In this document: piece after piece, positions 1-6,951 of the stretch
How positions within the stretch are numbered: position 1 is the first letter of the stretch
How the letters are laid out: every line of letters begins with the position of its first letter
Source of the DNA: Flavobacterium sp.
GTDB taxonomy: Bacteria; Bacteroidota; Bacteroidia; Flavobacteriales; Flavobacteriaceae
Direction of reading: 5' to 3'
NCBI GenBank assembly: GCA_023253295.1
Contig: JALRGZ010000058.1
Location: forward strand, 1 to 8,566
DNA length: 8,566 nt
Program-made: the position numbers and the translations under genes
Notes under the pieces: model-generated
Databases searched by the model: none
Told to the model about the DNA's origin: nothing
What the model saw: only the letters and a program-made list of their open reading frames with translations

Positions 1-800
1 TACACAAAATCCTTTCCCGGTGCATCTAAAACTAATGTTGCCTTAGTCAAATCGGTGGCATTGTAATTAATACCATCCTCTAAACCAGATGGCATTGCCT
101 GTGAAATAACATTAGGATTGATAATAACTGTGAATTTCTTAATAATTACTGTTGCTCCCTGAGTCACCTGTAATTCATAATTCTGATTCGTTGTAATTCC
201 CAAATGCGTATAGGAATAAGAAGCGGTATTGGCATTAGAATTTAAAATAGTTCCATTTGCTTTTAATACATAAGCTGCATTTCCGCCTGTATTGCTTGCC
301 GAAATTGTAAAATTGGATCCTGAAGTAATTACAGTAATGCTATTTTCAACCGGTGCAGCCAGTGTCAATTGAAAACCTCCTACTTCAACTAAAATATCCT
401 GCGATTTTTTATCACCAGTTCCATTTTTGGCTTTAACTAAAAAACCTAATTTACCCAAAGCGGTTGCATTGTAGTAAGTAGCTGGTGTGATGATTTTGGT
501 ATAGGTATCGGTAGCTGCATTATAGGTGAATTTACTCGCCTCAGATGAAGCTTCCCAGGTTCCGTTATCCGGAGTTCCTTTGGAAGTGGTATCATCAAGA
601 GCAAATGCCCAAGCCCAGAGATACAACGCATTTCCGGTTACTCCCCAGCTGGATTCGTTAATACTATTTCCGTTTATGGTAATAGTAATTGCCGTTGTTT
701 CTTCAAAAATAGCCGGACTTACCGAATAGGTAACCGTTTGCTGTTGGGCAAAAGCTATGATTGAAAAAAAACAACTAAATAATAGTATGATTTTTTTCAT
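1..800 (-). CDS. Secreted starch-active protein, probably alpha-amylase, N-terminal part (cut by window edge)
   Basis: Reading from the ATG at 798-800 gives 266 open codons that run off the window, so the gene is 3'-partial. Residues 1-18 form a type I signal peptide (MKKIILLF, hydrophobic core, AFA before Gln19), so the protein should be exported to the periplasm or beyond. Cys10 lies inside the hydrophobic core and does not fit a lipobox. Residues about 22-145 look like an aromatic-rich beta-sandwich (Trp52, LWAWAF at 61-66, Trp82). Residues about 146-230 look like an Ig-like domain. From about 235 the text LEDGINYN...LVLDAPGKDFV resembles the beta-domain that precedes the GH13 barrel in flavobacterial alpha-amylases. 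The catalytic part lies outside the window, so the amylase call is inferred from this N-terminus and from its place after susCDE. It would be the counterpart of SusG, but with a cleavable signal peptide instead of a lipid anchor. The start follows a terminator-like hairpin by 15 bp. Confidence 0.72.
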   Translation of the reverse strand, partial: MKKIILLFSCFFSIIAFAQQQTVTYSVSPAIFEETTAITITINGNSINESSWGVTGNALYLWAWAFALDDTTSKGTPDNGTWEASSEASKFTYNAATDTYTKIITPATYYNATALGKLGFLVKAKNGTGDKKSQDILVEVGGFQLTLAAPVENSITVITSGSNFTISASNTGGNAAYVLKANGTILNSNANTASYSYTHLGITTNQNYELQVTQGATVIIKKFTVIINPNVISQAMPSGLEDGINYNATDLTKATLVLDAPGKDFV

Positions 801-815
801 GAAAATTGGTTTAGG

Positions 816-849
816 AAAAAAAAGGCTATCTGATAATAGATAGCCTTTT
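816..849 (-). terminator. Intrinsic-terminator-like hairpin between susE and the amylase gene
   Basis: A perfect 12-bp inverted repeat (820-831 and 838-849, arm AAAAGGCTATCT) encloses a 6-base loop. On the minus strand the stem ends in a run of eight T's (823 to 816), four of which belong to the stem. This is the standard form of a rho-independent terminator for transcripts coming from susE. On the plus strand the T-run after the stem is only four bases long and belongs to the stem, so the minus strand is the better reading. The hairpin starts 15 bp after the susE stop codon and ends 15 bp before the next ATG. It may end most susCDE transcripts, allow partial readthrough, or protect the 3' end of the susE message. 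Confidence 0.85.
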
Positions 850-864
850 CATTATTTCATTAAT

Positions 865-1986
865 TTATTGCTGATTAGGAATCATCAGATAACTTCCGTC
901 CAAATCATTAAAATATACTTTGTATTTTGATTTTGCTACAGGAATATCACCTCCACTAGTTCCTTGAGTTGGATATGCTGAAAAAGCAGTATCTCCTCCC
1001 CAGTTTACATCCCAGGCATTATTAGCTCTAAACTTCCCTTTTCCTTCAAACAAATTAATTGTAATAGTCCAAAAATGAGAATTAAAAGCCGATTGTGTCA
1101 TTGGCGTATCATCACCTGCCCAACCTGTATCATTACCAGTTCTTGACGAACCAATAAAACCTACTCTGCTATAAGTTGAAGCAGCAGATACATTATAAGT
1201 TTCTAATGTATATTTTAGAGTTTCCAAATTCATTGTAAAGGTGTAATAACCTGCTGTTGCAATATTAAATGTAGCCGGATCAGGATCAGAATCGCCACCT
1301 CTATAAGCAAGATTTCCTCCGGCTCCCATTCCGTACATTGGTACCCAACTTCCCGGATTAGATATCAATTTAAAAGCACCTGCTTTAAAATAACCAGTGA
1401 ACTTATATAGTTTTGCATTTGTCCCGCTTCTGAAAAGTGGCTGATTGCCATTATTAGTATCCCAGCCAGCAGCAGTTGCATCACCAACTAAATACCAATC
1501 TGTAAAAGCATAAGGAACTAAACCTGAATAAGCAGTAACAGTAATAGTCGCTTTATTTTCAGAAACTACACCTACACCTCCGGAAACACTACATTTTACT
1601 TTTATATCAAATTCAGTAGCCTTTCCTGGTTCTGCACCTAAGTCTATAGCAGCCTGATTCAAAGTCTTAACAAGAACAGAAGCTTCAGTGACATCAGAAG
1701 TAGTTGCCAAAACTTTAGCTGCCGAAAAATCTCCACCAGTCTTATCCATCATCAAAGTGTAGGTTACTACGACATCCTGAGAATATTCAGCAGTTGACCA
1801 AACAAAATTATCTACAACCTCTGTAGCATTTTCTTCTGCTAACACATATGTTTTTGCCATTAAAGAAGCAGGCAATACCGGAACACTTAGGTTCTCAAGA
1901 ACCGGTCTATTATCTACCGCATCAGCGTTGCATGATAAAAACAAAACGCTTACCAATGCAATTACTATTTTATATATATTTTTCAT
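865..1986 (-). CDS. susE: SusE-type outer-membrane starch-binding lipoprotein
   Basis: The product has 373 residues, about the usual length of SusE. Residues 1-19 are a lipoprotein signal peptide with the lipobox LSC, so Cys19 would be lipidated. Acidic residues follow soon after, as is common in surface-exposed Bacteroidetes lipoproteins. Residues about 30-153 match the SusE N-terminal Ig-like domain in style. Two carbohydrate-binding-like beta-sandwiches follow: about 163-262 (WYLVGDATAAGW, then ..YYTFTMNLETLKYTLE) and about 272-370 (SRVGFIGSSRTGNDTGW, then ..KYKVYFNDLDGSYLMIP). Their repeated W/G-rich openings and Y-rich closings fit SusE/SusF starch-binding modules. In the family this protein binds starch at the cell surface and has no enzymatic activity. 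The gene starts 19 bp after susD, which suggests co-transcription. There is no SusF-like gene after it; the next gene is the probable amylase. The ATG is chosen because it begins the signal peptide directly. Confidence 0.88.
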   Translation of the reverse strand: MKNIYKIVIALVSVLFLSCNADAVDNRPVLENLSVPVLPASLMAKTYVLAEENATEVVDNFVWSTAEYSQDVVVTYTLMMDKTGGDFSAAKVLATTSDVTEASVLVKTLNQAAIDLGAEPGKATEFDIKVKCSVSGGVGVVSENKATITVTAYSGLVPYAFTDWYLVGDATAAGWDTNNGNQPLFRSGTNAKLYKFTGYFKAGAFKLISNPGSWVPMYGMGAGGNLAYRGGDSDPDPATFNIATAGYYTFTMNLETLKYTLETYNVSAASTYSRVGFIGSSRTGNDTGWAGDDTPMTQSAFNSHFWTITINLFEGKGKFRANNAWDVNWGGDTAFSAYPTQGTSGGDIPVAKSKYKVYFNDLDGSYLMIPNQQ

Positions 1987-2005
1987 CTTTAATTGAAGTG
2001 ATTGG

Positions 2006-3613
2006 TTAGTATCCTGGATTTTGTTTTAGAGTTGGATTTGCCTGAATGGTTTTAGCAGGTATTGGCATCAAATCTCTAAATGATGCAGTTGCTGTACCAT
2101 CTTCAGTACCACCTTTCCATTGCCAGATTTTATCGGCTCCTGAAAATTTTCCAAAACGAATTAAATCAGTTCTTCTGTGACATTCCCAGAATAATTCGCG
2201 ACCTCTTTCATCCAGAATAAAATTAAGATTCATATTTGCAGAAGTAATCGTAGCTGCCTGAGCACGATTTCTTAATTGATTAATATATCCCACTGCTGTT
2301 GTCATATCAGTACCTGTAGCTCCTCTAACCGCACATTCAGCATACATTAACATTGCATCTGACAAACGGAACATTGGAAAATCAGTATCCGGAATATCAT
2401 TACGTTGCGCTGCAGTTCCATCTGAATTTACGTTTGTAAATTTGGTAACTGCATACCCATTTGTAAATGTACCTACATTAGCGATGTCTAAAGTTTGACC
2501 ATCTGTATAGAAAGTACCTCTTTTGTCACCAGTTGCAGTTGCATCTGGAAAAAGAGCAACAAACTCAGGTCTTGTACGGATACCTTGCCATCCACCATTC
2601 ATACCGTATTGTGCAGCATCCATGGAACCTCCGATTGAAGCATGCAATATAAAACTCATACCGCCTCCAGTTGCTCTAATGGCATTTCCATCACTTATGA
2701 TTGGAAAAATAAATTCAGATTGCGATCCATTTCTATCATTATCAGCAGAGAATAAGTATTTATAAGGTACATTGGCAAATGTATATCCTGAATTATTGAT
2801 AATATCTGTACACAAAGCAGCTGCTTCAGCATATCTTTCAGTTCCTGTATATACTTTGGCATTCAAATAAATTTGTGCTAATAAAAATTTAGCTGCCGTT
2901 TTATCAATTCTACCATATTCATTAGCTTTTGAAGCTACTAAACTATTATCCAAATCTTTTAATTCGCTTTCTACATAAGCAAACACTTCATCTCTGGTTT
3001 TTTGTTCCGGATAAAAGAAACCTACAGGATCATTTTCAGTAGTAATAGGGACATTCCCAAATAAATCCATCAAATTAGCATAGGAGAAAGCTCTTAAAAA
3101 ACGGGCTTCTGCTCTAAAATAAGCGATATCTGTTTTTAAACTGGCATCAACACCACGAGCATTTAATTTCTCATCAGTAGTCTGTCTCAAAAATTCATTT
3201 GCCAAACTAATTTCATAGAAAGCTCTTGAAAAAGTTCCATACAAGAATTCGTTATTTGGTGACCAGGTTTGAGAATTCATTGTTGGTAAAGTTCCATCGG
3301 CCCAGGCAATAATAGCTTCATCTGTTGTAAACTCCTGATTTACGAAAAGCAAACGCAAATAGCTACTAAAATCTCCACCAATACCGGCAATATCCGCTTT
3401 ACCATCACCATCATTACCTCCCACATACAGACCAGCATATAATTTGGCTAAAACTTGTTTGTACGAATCCTGATCTTGGAAAAACGTTTCTGACAAAAAC
3501 TCGTCATCATCTTTTGGGGTCACATCTAAATCGCTTGTACACGATACTAGTGTCATATTCATTCCTAAAATAATCAGGAATAAAATAGATATATATTTAA
3601 ATGATACTTTCAT
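2006..3613 (-). CDS. susD: SusD/RagB-family starch-binding outer-membrane lipoprotein
   Basis: The product has 535 residues, normal for SusD. The signal peptide ends in the lipobox LVSC, with lipidated Cys25 followed by an acid-rich stretch (DLDVTPKDDDE), a typical surface-export context. The N-terminal half contains the SusD-like helical region, including FRAEARFLRAFSYANLMDLF (about 166-185) with TPR-like helices. The C-terminal half carries the SusD/RagB domain, including FPMFRLSDAMLMYAECA (about 412-428) and LDERGRELFWECHRRTDLIR (467-486), which are strong family signatures. The motif NQEFTTDEAIIAW (92-104) and the aromatic Trp342 lie where starch-binding SusD proteins carry glucan-stacking tryptophans; that assignment is an inference from memory of the family. 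SusD forms the lid of the SusC channel and captures maltooligosaccharides. The gene follows susC by 32 bp and precedes susE by 19 bp, which supports a single operon. Confidence 0.95.
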   Translation of the reverse strand: MKVSFKYISILFLIILGMNMTLVSCTSDLDVTPKDDDEFLSETFFQDQDSYKQVLAKLYAGLYVGGNDGDGKADIAGIGGDFSSYLRLLFVNQEFTTDEAIIAWADGTLPTMNSQTWSPNNEFLYGTFSRAFYEISLANEFLRQTTDEKLNARGVDASLKTDIAYFRAEARFLRAFSYANLMDLFGNVPITTENDPVGFFYPEQKTRDEVFAYVESELKDLDNSLVASKANEYGRIDKTAAKFLLAQIYLNAKVYTGTERYAEAAALCTDIINNSGYTFANVPYKYLFSADNDRNGSQSEFIFPIISDGNAIRATGGGMSFILHASIGGSMDAAQYGMNGGWQGIRTRPEFVALFPDATATGDKRGTFYTDGQTLDIANVGTFTNGYAVTKFTNVNSDGTAAQRNDIPDTDFPMFRLSDAMLMYAECAVRGATGTDMTTAVGYINQLRNRAQAATITSANMNLNFILDERGRELFWECHRRTDLIRFGKFSGADKIWQWKGGTEDGTATASFRDLMPIPAKTIQANPTLKQNPGY

Positions 3614-3645
3614 TTTGTTTATTTTTTTGATTTGTTAATTAGCTA

Positions 3646-6636
3646 TTAGAAATTTGCATTTACACCAAACAAGAAAGTTCTTGCACGAGGATAAATATTC
3701 CCATCAATTCCGTTGAATTTTTCAGGATCTAAACCATTGTATTTCGTAATAGTCAATACATTTTGAACACCTGCAGAAAATCTTAAATTCACCACTTTAA
3801 GAATAGCTTTATCAAAAGTGTATCCTACTGTTACATTATCCAATTTGATAAAAGAAGCATCTTTTACAAAATAATTAGACAAATAACGTTGTGTTCCGTT
3901 ATCTTCATAAACAAAACCAGTATTTAAGTAATCTGAACTTACATTTGCTAAATCGGTATCTCTTCTTAATCCGGCCATTAAGTATCCTTTATCAGAACTT
4001 ACGTTATCAAAAATGTAATTCCCCAAACTTGCTCTCCAGTTCATTACAAAATCAAATTTCTTGTAGTTTAAACTTGAGAATAGTCCAAATGTATAATCAG
4101 GTGCTGCTTTGTGAAATCTATAACGATCCCCATCATCAATTTTTCCATCATTATTTCTATCTACATACGCACCTGCAATTGGTTTTTTATTCGCATCATA
4201 TAATTGCTCGTAAACAAAGAATGAATTAGGCGCATATCCTACTGAGTTAATTTGGATTTTATTTCCACTTCCCCCTTTAATATCTCCAACAGCATAACCT
4301 GTAAAACCTTCTACTGTTTTTCCTAAATTGGATATTTTTTGATTGATATAAGTAGTGTTAAAAGCCAAATTCCAAGTCAAATTATCATTTTTAACAATGT
4401 CAGACTGGATACTAAATTCAACACCTTTTGTTCTTAAATTACCAATATTGTTGAATCCCTGATTTCTTAAATTAGCACCATCTGGTACTAATACATCCGC
4501 TAATAAGTCACTTGATTTTTTATCAAAATAGTTAATCGAACCTGAAATTCTATTATTCAAAAAGCCATAGTCTAATCCTATGTTCTTTTCTGACAACTCT
4601 TCCCATTTGATATTTTCATTATAACCTTCCGGTCTGGCAGTGGAGTAAACCACGCCTCCAAAAATATATTGGGTATTGATAGAACCTAAGGTTACTCTTG
4701 TCAAATAATCGTACGAAGCCGAAATATCTTGCTGACCTGTTGTTCCGTATCCAACACGTAATTTTAAAGTCGAAATCGTTTCATTATCTTTTAAGAAAGA
4801 TTCATCCGAAAGATTCCAGGCAAAAGCCGCTCCGGCAAAATTCCCCCATCGGTTTGCTTTAGAAAAACGAGAAGTTCCGTCTCTTCTGTAATTTACCGTT
4901 AATAAATAACGACTATCATACCCTAAATTCAAACGTCCAAAATAAGATTGCAAGTTAATATCCGGATCTGTAGTAACATCTTCATTTGGATTAGGCTGAG
5001 TTGTTTCTCCTGATTCGTATTTTTCTTTTTGAAACAATTGATAGTTATAACCTGCAGTGGCATCTACTTTAAATTTTCCAAAATCTTTAGTATAATTAAA
5101 ATACGAGTTTAAGTTTTTGTTTTGCAATGCATCTGTATAGGTTGAATAATTTCCTAAATTCACCCAATCTCCAGAAGTAAAAGGATTTGGCTGATAACCT
5201 AAAGCACTTTCAGTACTTACTCTTGTGTATCCATCACTGTCAAAGCGATCAATACCCGCTTCAGTTACAAAGTGTAAATCTTCAAAAAAATGTAATTTAT
5301 AGTCTAATTTAATATTACCCCATTTTCTTGTTGAAGTCGATCTTCTGTCATCCTGATTTAATCGGGCAACAGGGTTTCTTGCCGGTAACAATGGTAAGTT
5401 TCCATTTGGTTCTAACCATTCAAAATAACCTCCATAACGAGAACCTGCAGCATAAACTGACTGTGTTGGATCAAATCCAATAGCACTACCAATTACGGCA
5501 TCTTCATCCTGGAATCTGCTTTTCCCGAAAGACAAGTTTCCACTAATATCAATTTTTAAATGATTATCAAATAAAACCGGGTTAATCGACAATGAGGTAG
5601 TTGTTCTTTCAAAACTAGTGTTGTTAAGAATCCCCGGATTGTTTACGTTACCTACTGATAAACGAATAGGCAATTTATTAAACAAAGCTCCACTAACAGA
5701 AATATTGTTATTCGTTGTTAATGCAGTATGGAAAATTTCATCTTGCCAATTGGTATTAGCAGTTCCTAAAAGCGCTTTTTGAGCATCTGAACCTTTTTCG
5801 TTAACTAAAGCACGATATTGTTTAGCACTTAAAACATCCACAGTATTAGCTACTGTATTTACCCCCACTTGTGAACTAAAATTCACCTTTACACCGCCTT
5901 TACTTCCTTTTTTAGTAGTAATTACAATTACTCCGTTGGCTGCTCTGGAACCATAAATAGCTGCTGCCGAAGCATCTTTAAGCACAGTAAAAGATTCAAT
6001 ATCATTTGGATCAATAGTAGACAAAATACTTGTTGAACCCGAAGGGACAGCATTGCTTAGTGGTAAACCATCTAAAATAATCAATGGATCATTTGAAGCA
6101 TTTAATGAAGAACCTCCACGAATACGAATATCAGCCTTTGCTCCCGGAGCTCCTCCTCCAGTTACATTAACTCCAGAAATACGACCACTAATCAAACTCT
6201 CAGGTGTTACGTTTTGACCTTTATTAAATTCTTTAGCCGAGATTTGAGAAACAGAACCTGTAGCATCTTTTTTCTTCACCGTTCCATATCCCACTTGCAC
6301 GACTACTTCTTTTAATTCATTAGAATCTTCAGTTAGTACAATTCTAAGTTTTTGATCATTGGCAACTACTTCTTTAGTAGTATATCCTATAAATGACACT
6401 AATATAGTTGTTGAATTTCCAGAAGCAGGTAAAATAAATACTCCATCTATATCTGTCATTGTTCCAATATTTGTTCCTTTGACAAGAACACTTGCTCCAA
6501 TTAAGGGCAATCCTTGTTGATCCACGACAACGCCGCTAATCTTTTTTGCAGTAGTTTGTGCAACTACTTTTGGCATAATAAATAGTATGTTACATAAAAG
6601 TAAAATGTAAAACATACTTTTTTTCATTTGTACCAT
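3646..6636 (-). CDS. susC: SusC/RagA-family TonB-dependent maltooligosaccharide transporter
   Basis: The product has 996 residues, the usual SusC size. A signal peptide spans about residues 1-27 with likely cleavage after VVAQ. Met4 (codon 6625-6627) would give a neater MKK start, so the true start may be 9 bases later than annotated. A carboxypeptidase-regulatory-like beta-sandwich follows at about 32-103 (KISGVVVDQQGLPLIGASV, then DGVFILP and SFIGY). The plug domain covers about 112-245, with VVVQVGYGTVKKKDATGSV, IRIRGGSSLNASNDPLIILD (170-189) and the signature DASAAAIYGSRAANGVIVIT (221-240). The remainder is the 22-strand beta-barrel, ending in a terminal Phe (TFLFGVNANF) as expected for outer-membrane insertion. 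There is no extra N-terminal signalling domain of the kind that acts through ECF sigma/anti-sigma pairs, so control is probably by another regulator. The protein imports oligosaccharides with TonB energy together with SusD, encoded 32 bp downstream. Starch as substrate is inferred from the neighbours. Confidence 0.96.
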   Translation of the reverse strand: MVQMKKSMFYILLLCNILFIMPKVVAQTTAKKISGVVVDQQGLPLIGASVLVKGTNIGTMTDIDGVFILPASGNSTTILVSFIGYTTKEVVANDQKLRIVLTEDSNELKEVVVQVGYGTVKKKDATGSVSQISAKEFNKGQNVTPESLISGRISGVNVTGGGAPGAKADIRIRGGSSLNASNDPLIILDGLPLSNAVPSGSTSILSTIDPNDIESFTVLKDASAAAIYGSRAANGVIVITTKKGSKGGVKVNFSSQVGVNTVANTVDVLSAKQYRALVNEKGSDAQKALLGTANTNWQDEIFHTALTTNNNISVSGALFNKLPIRLSVGNVNNPGILNNTSFERTTTSLSINPVLFDNHLKIDISGNLSFGKSRFQDEDAVIGSAIGFDPTQSVYAAGSRYGGYFEWLEPNGNLPLLPARNPVARLNQDDRRSTSTRKWGNIKLDYKLHFFEDLHFVTEAGIDRFDSDGYTRVSTESALGYQPNPFTSGDWVNLGNYSTYTDALQNKNLNSYFNYTKDFGKFKVDATAGYNYQLFQKEKYESGETTQPNPNEDVTTDPDINLQSYFGRLNLGYDSRYLLTVNYRRDGTSRFSKANRWGNFAGAAFAWNLSDESFLKDNETISTLKLRVGYGTTGQQDISASYDYLTRVTLGSINTQYIFGGVVYSTARPEGYNENIKWEELSEKNIGLDYGFLNNRISGSINYFDKKSSDLLADVLVPDGANLRNQGFNNIGNLRTKGVEFSIQSDIVKNDNLTWNLAFNTTYINQKISNLGKTVEGFTGYAVGDIKGGSGNKIQINSVGYAPNSFFVYEQLYDANKKPIAGAYVDRNNDGKIDDGDRYRFHKAAPDYTFGLFSSLNYKKFDFVMNWRASLGNYIFDNVSSDKGYLMAGLRRDTDLANVSSDYLNTGFVYEDNGTQRYLSNYFVKDASFIKLDNVTVGYTFDKAILKVVNLRFSAGVQNVLTITKYNGLDPEKFNGIDGNIYPRARTFLFGVNANF

Positions 6637-6675
6637 AATTTTGGTTTTTTTGGTTGTTAATAAAATTGGTTTTTT
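6635..6675 (-). repeat. Imperfect direct repeat in the susC leader, overlapping the start codon
   Basis: Two 16-base copies (6635-6650 and 6660-6675) are identical at 14 positions. On the minus strand each reads AAAAAACCAA followed by an A/T-rich tail, and the proximal copy runs into the susC ATG. The region lacks a Shine-Dalgarno sequence, which is normal in Flavobacteria, where A-rich leaders favour initiation. The repeat could be chance in AT-rich DNA or could influence translation initiation. Confidence 0.4.
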
Positions 6676-6772
6676 AAATCAATCGGTTTGGTAATAATGG
6701 CCTTTTATTACTTCTCCTATTTCTGTATTGTAAAATTATGTTGTTTGCGAGCCGACTTTTTTTTCTAACTAA

Positions 6773-6804
6773 CAAAATGTAGTAATCTGAAAGTCAAAAA
6801 CCAA
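6773..6804 (-). promoter_or_regulatory. Candidate Bacteroidetes-type promoter for susCDE
   Basis: On the minus strand a TTG (6804-6802) is followed after 20 bases by TACATTTTG (6781-6773). The flavobacterial housekeeping promoter is known as TTG, a spacer of about 17-23 bases, then TAnnTTTG. The spacing fits, but the -7 element has one extra base, so the match is imperfect. Transcription would begin about 130 bases before the susC ATG. A short inverted repeat TAAC-N5-GTTA (6807-6819) lies just upstream of the -33 element and could be an operator half-site pair or chance. Confidence 0.45.
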
Positions 6805-6832
6805 TGTAACGTACTGTTAAACAAGGAATTTT

Positions 6833-6886
6833 AAAAAATTATCGTTTTAAAAAAAGTAGTGATTATGTAGCTTAAAAAAACGATAA
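6833..6886 (-). terminator. Inverted repeat with T-run: weak terminator after the GH97 gene, or an operator
   Basis: A perfect 10-bp inverted repeat (6839-6848 and 6877-6886; TTATCGTTTT and AAAACGATAA) encloses 28 bases. Inner AAG/CTT bases could extend the fold. On the minus strand the second arm is followed at once by six T's (6838 to 6833), so a transcript from the GH97 gene could end here, 66 bp after its stop codon. The stem has only two G-C pairs and the loop is long, so termination would be weak. The other reading is a binding site for a regulator, since the repeat lies 35-82 bp upstream of the candidate -33 element. A further ACGATAA word occurs at 6952-6958, overlapping the GH97 stop codon. 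Confidence 0.45.
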
Positions 6887-6951
6887 ATGCATTTTTTTAG
6901 TCTTATTTTTTCAGTATTCTTAGTTTTTATTTGAACGCAACAAAAAAATTT

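Larger units (their letters stand above)
6637..6951. other. 315-bp AT-rich intergenic region before susC
   Basis: This gap between the GH97 stop and the susC start has no supported coding sequence on either strand. Going in the direction of transcription it holds the inverted repeat with a T-run (6833-6886), a candidate promoter (6773-6804) and an untranslated leader of about 130 bases with repeated ACCAA words. Its size and content suggest that susC has its own promoter and is not only read from the GH97 gene. Confidence 0.7.

Noticed and set aside
446..631. 61-residue minus-strand open frame
   Set aside because: It lies inside the amylase N-terminal coding sequence in another frame, has no recognisable features, and the amylase frame has clear domain-like text.
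526..729. 67-residue plus-strand open frame
   Set aside because: Antisense to the amylase N-terminal domain, no supporting signals.
2523..2765. 80-residue plus-strand open frame
   Set aside because: Antisense to conserved SusD sequence and without homologous motifs.
3891..4229. 112-residue plus-strand open frame
   Set aside because: It is antisense to the well-conserved SusC barrel, has a low-complexity Leu/Asn/His-rich composition and no leader, so it is a shadow.
6711..6720. Shine-Dalgarno-like AGGAG on the minus strand in the susC leader
   Set aside because: It is about 75 bases before the susC ATG, no start codon follows closely, and Flavobacteria generally do not use Shine-Dalgarno sites.
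6885..6894. 10-bp palindrome AAATGCATTT
   Set aside because: Short, AT-rich and with no loop or partner; expected by chance in such a region, and it overlaps the end of the better-supported inverted repeat.
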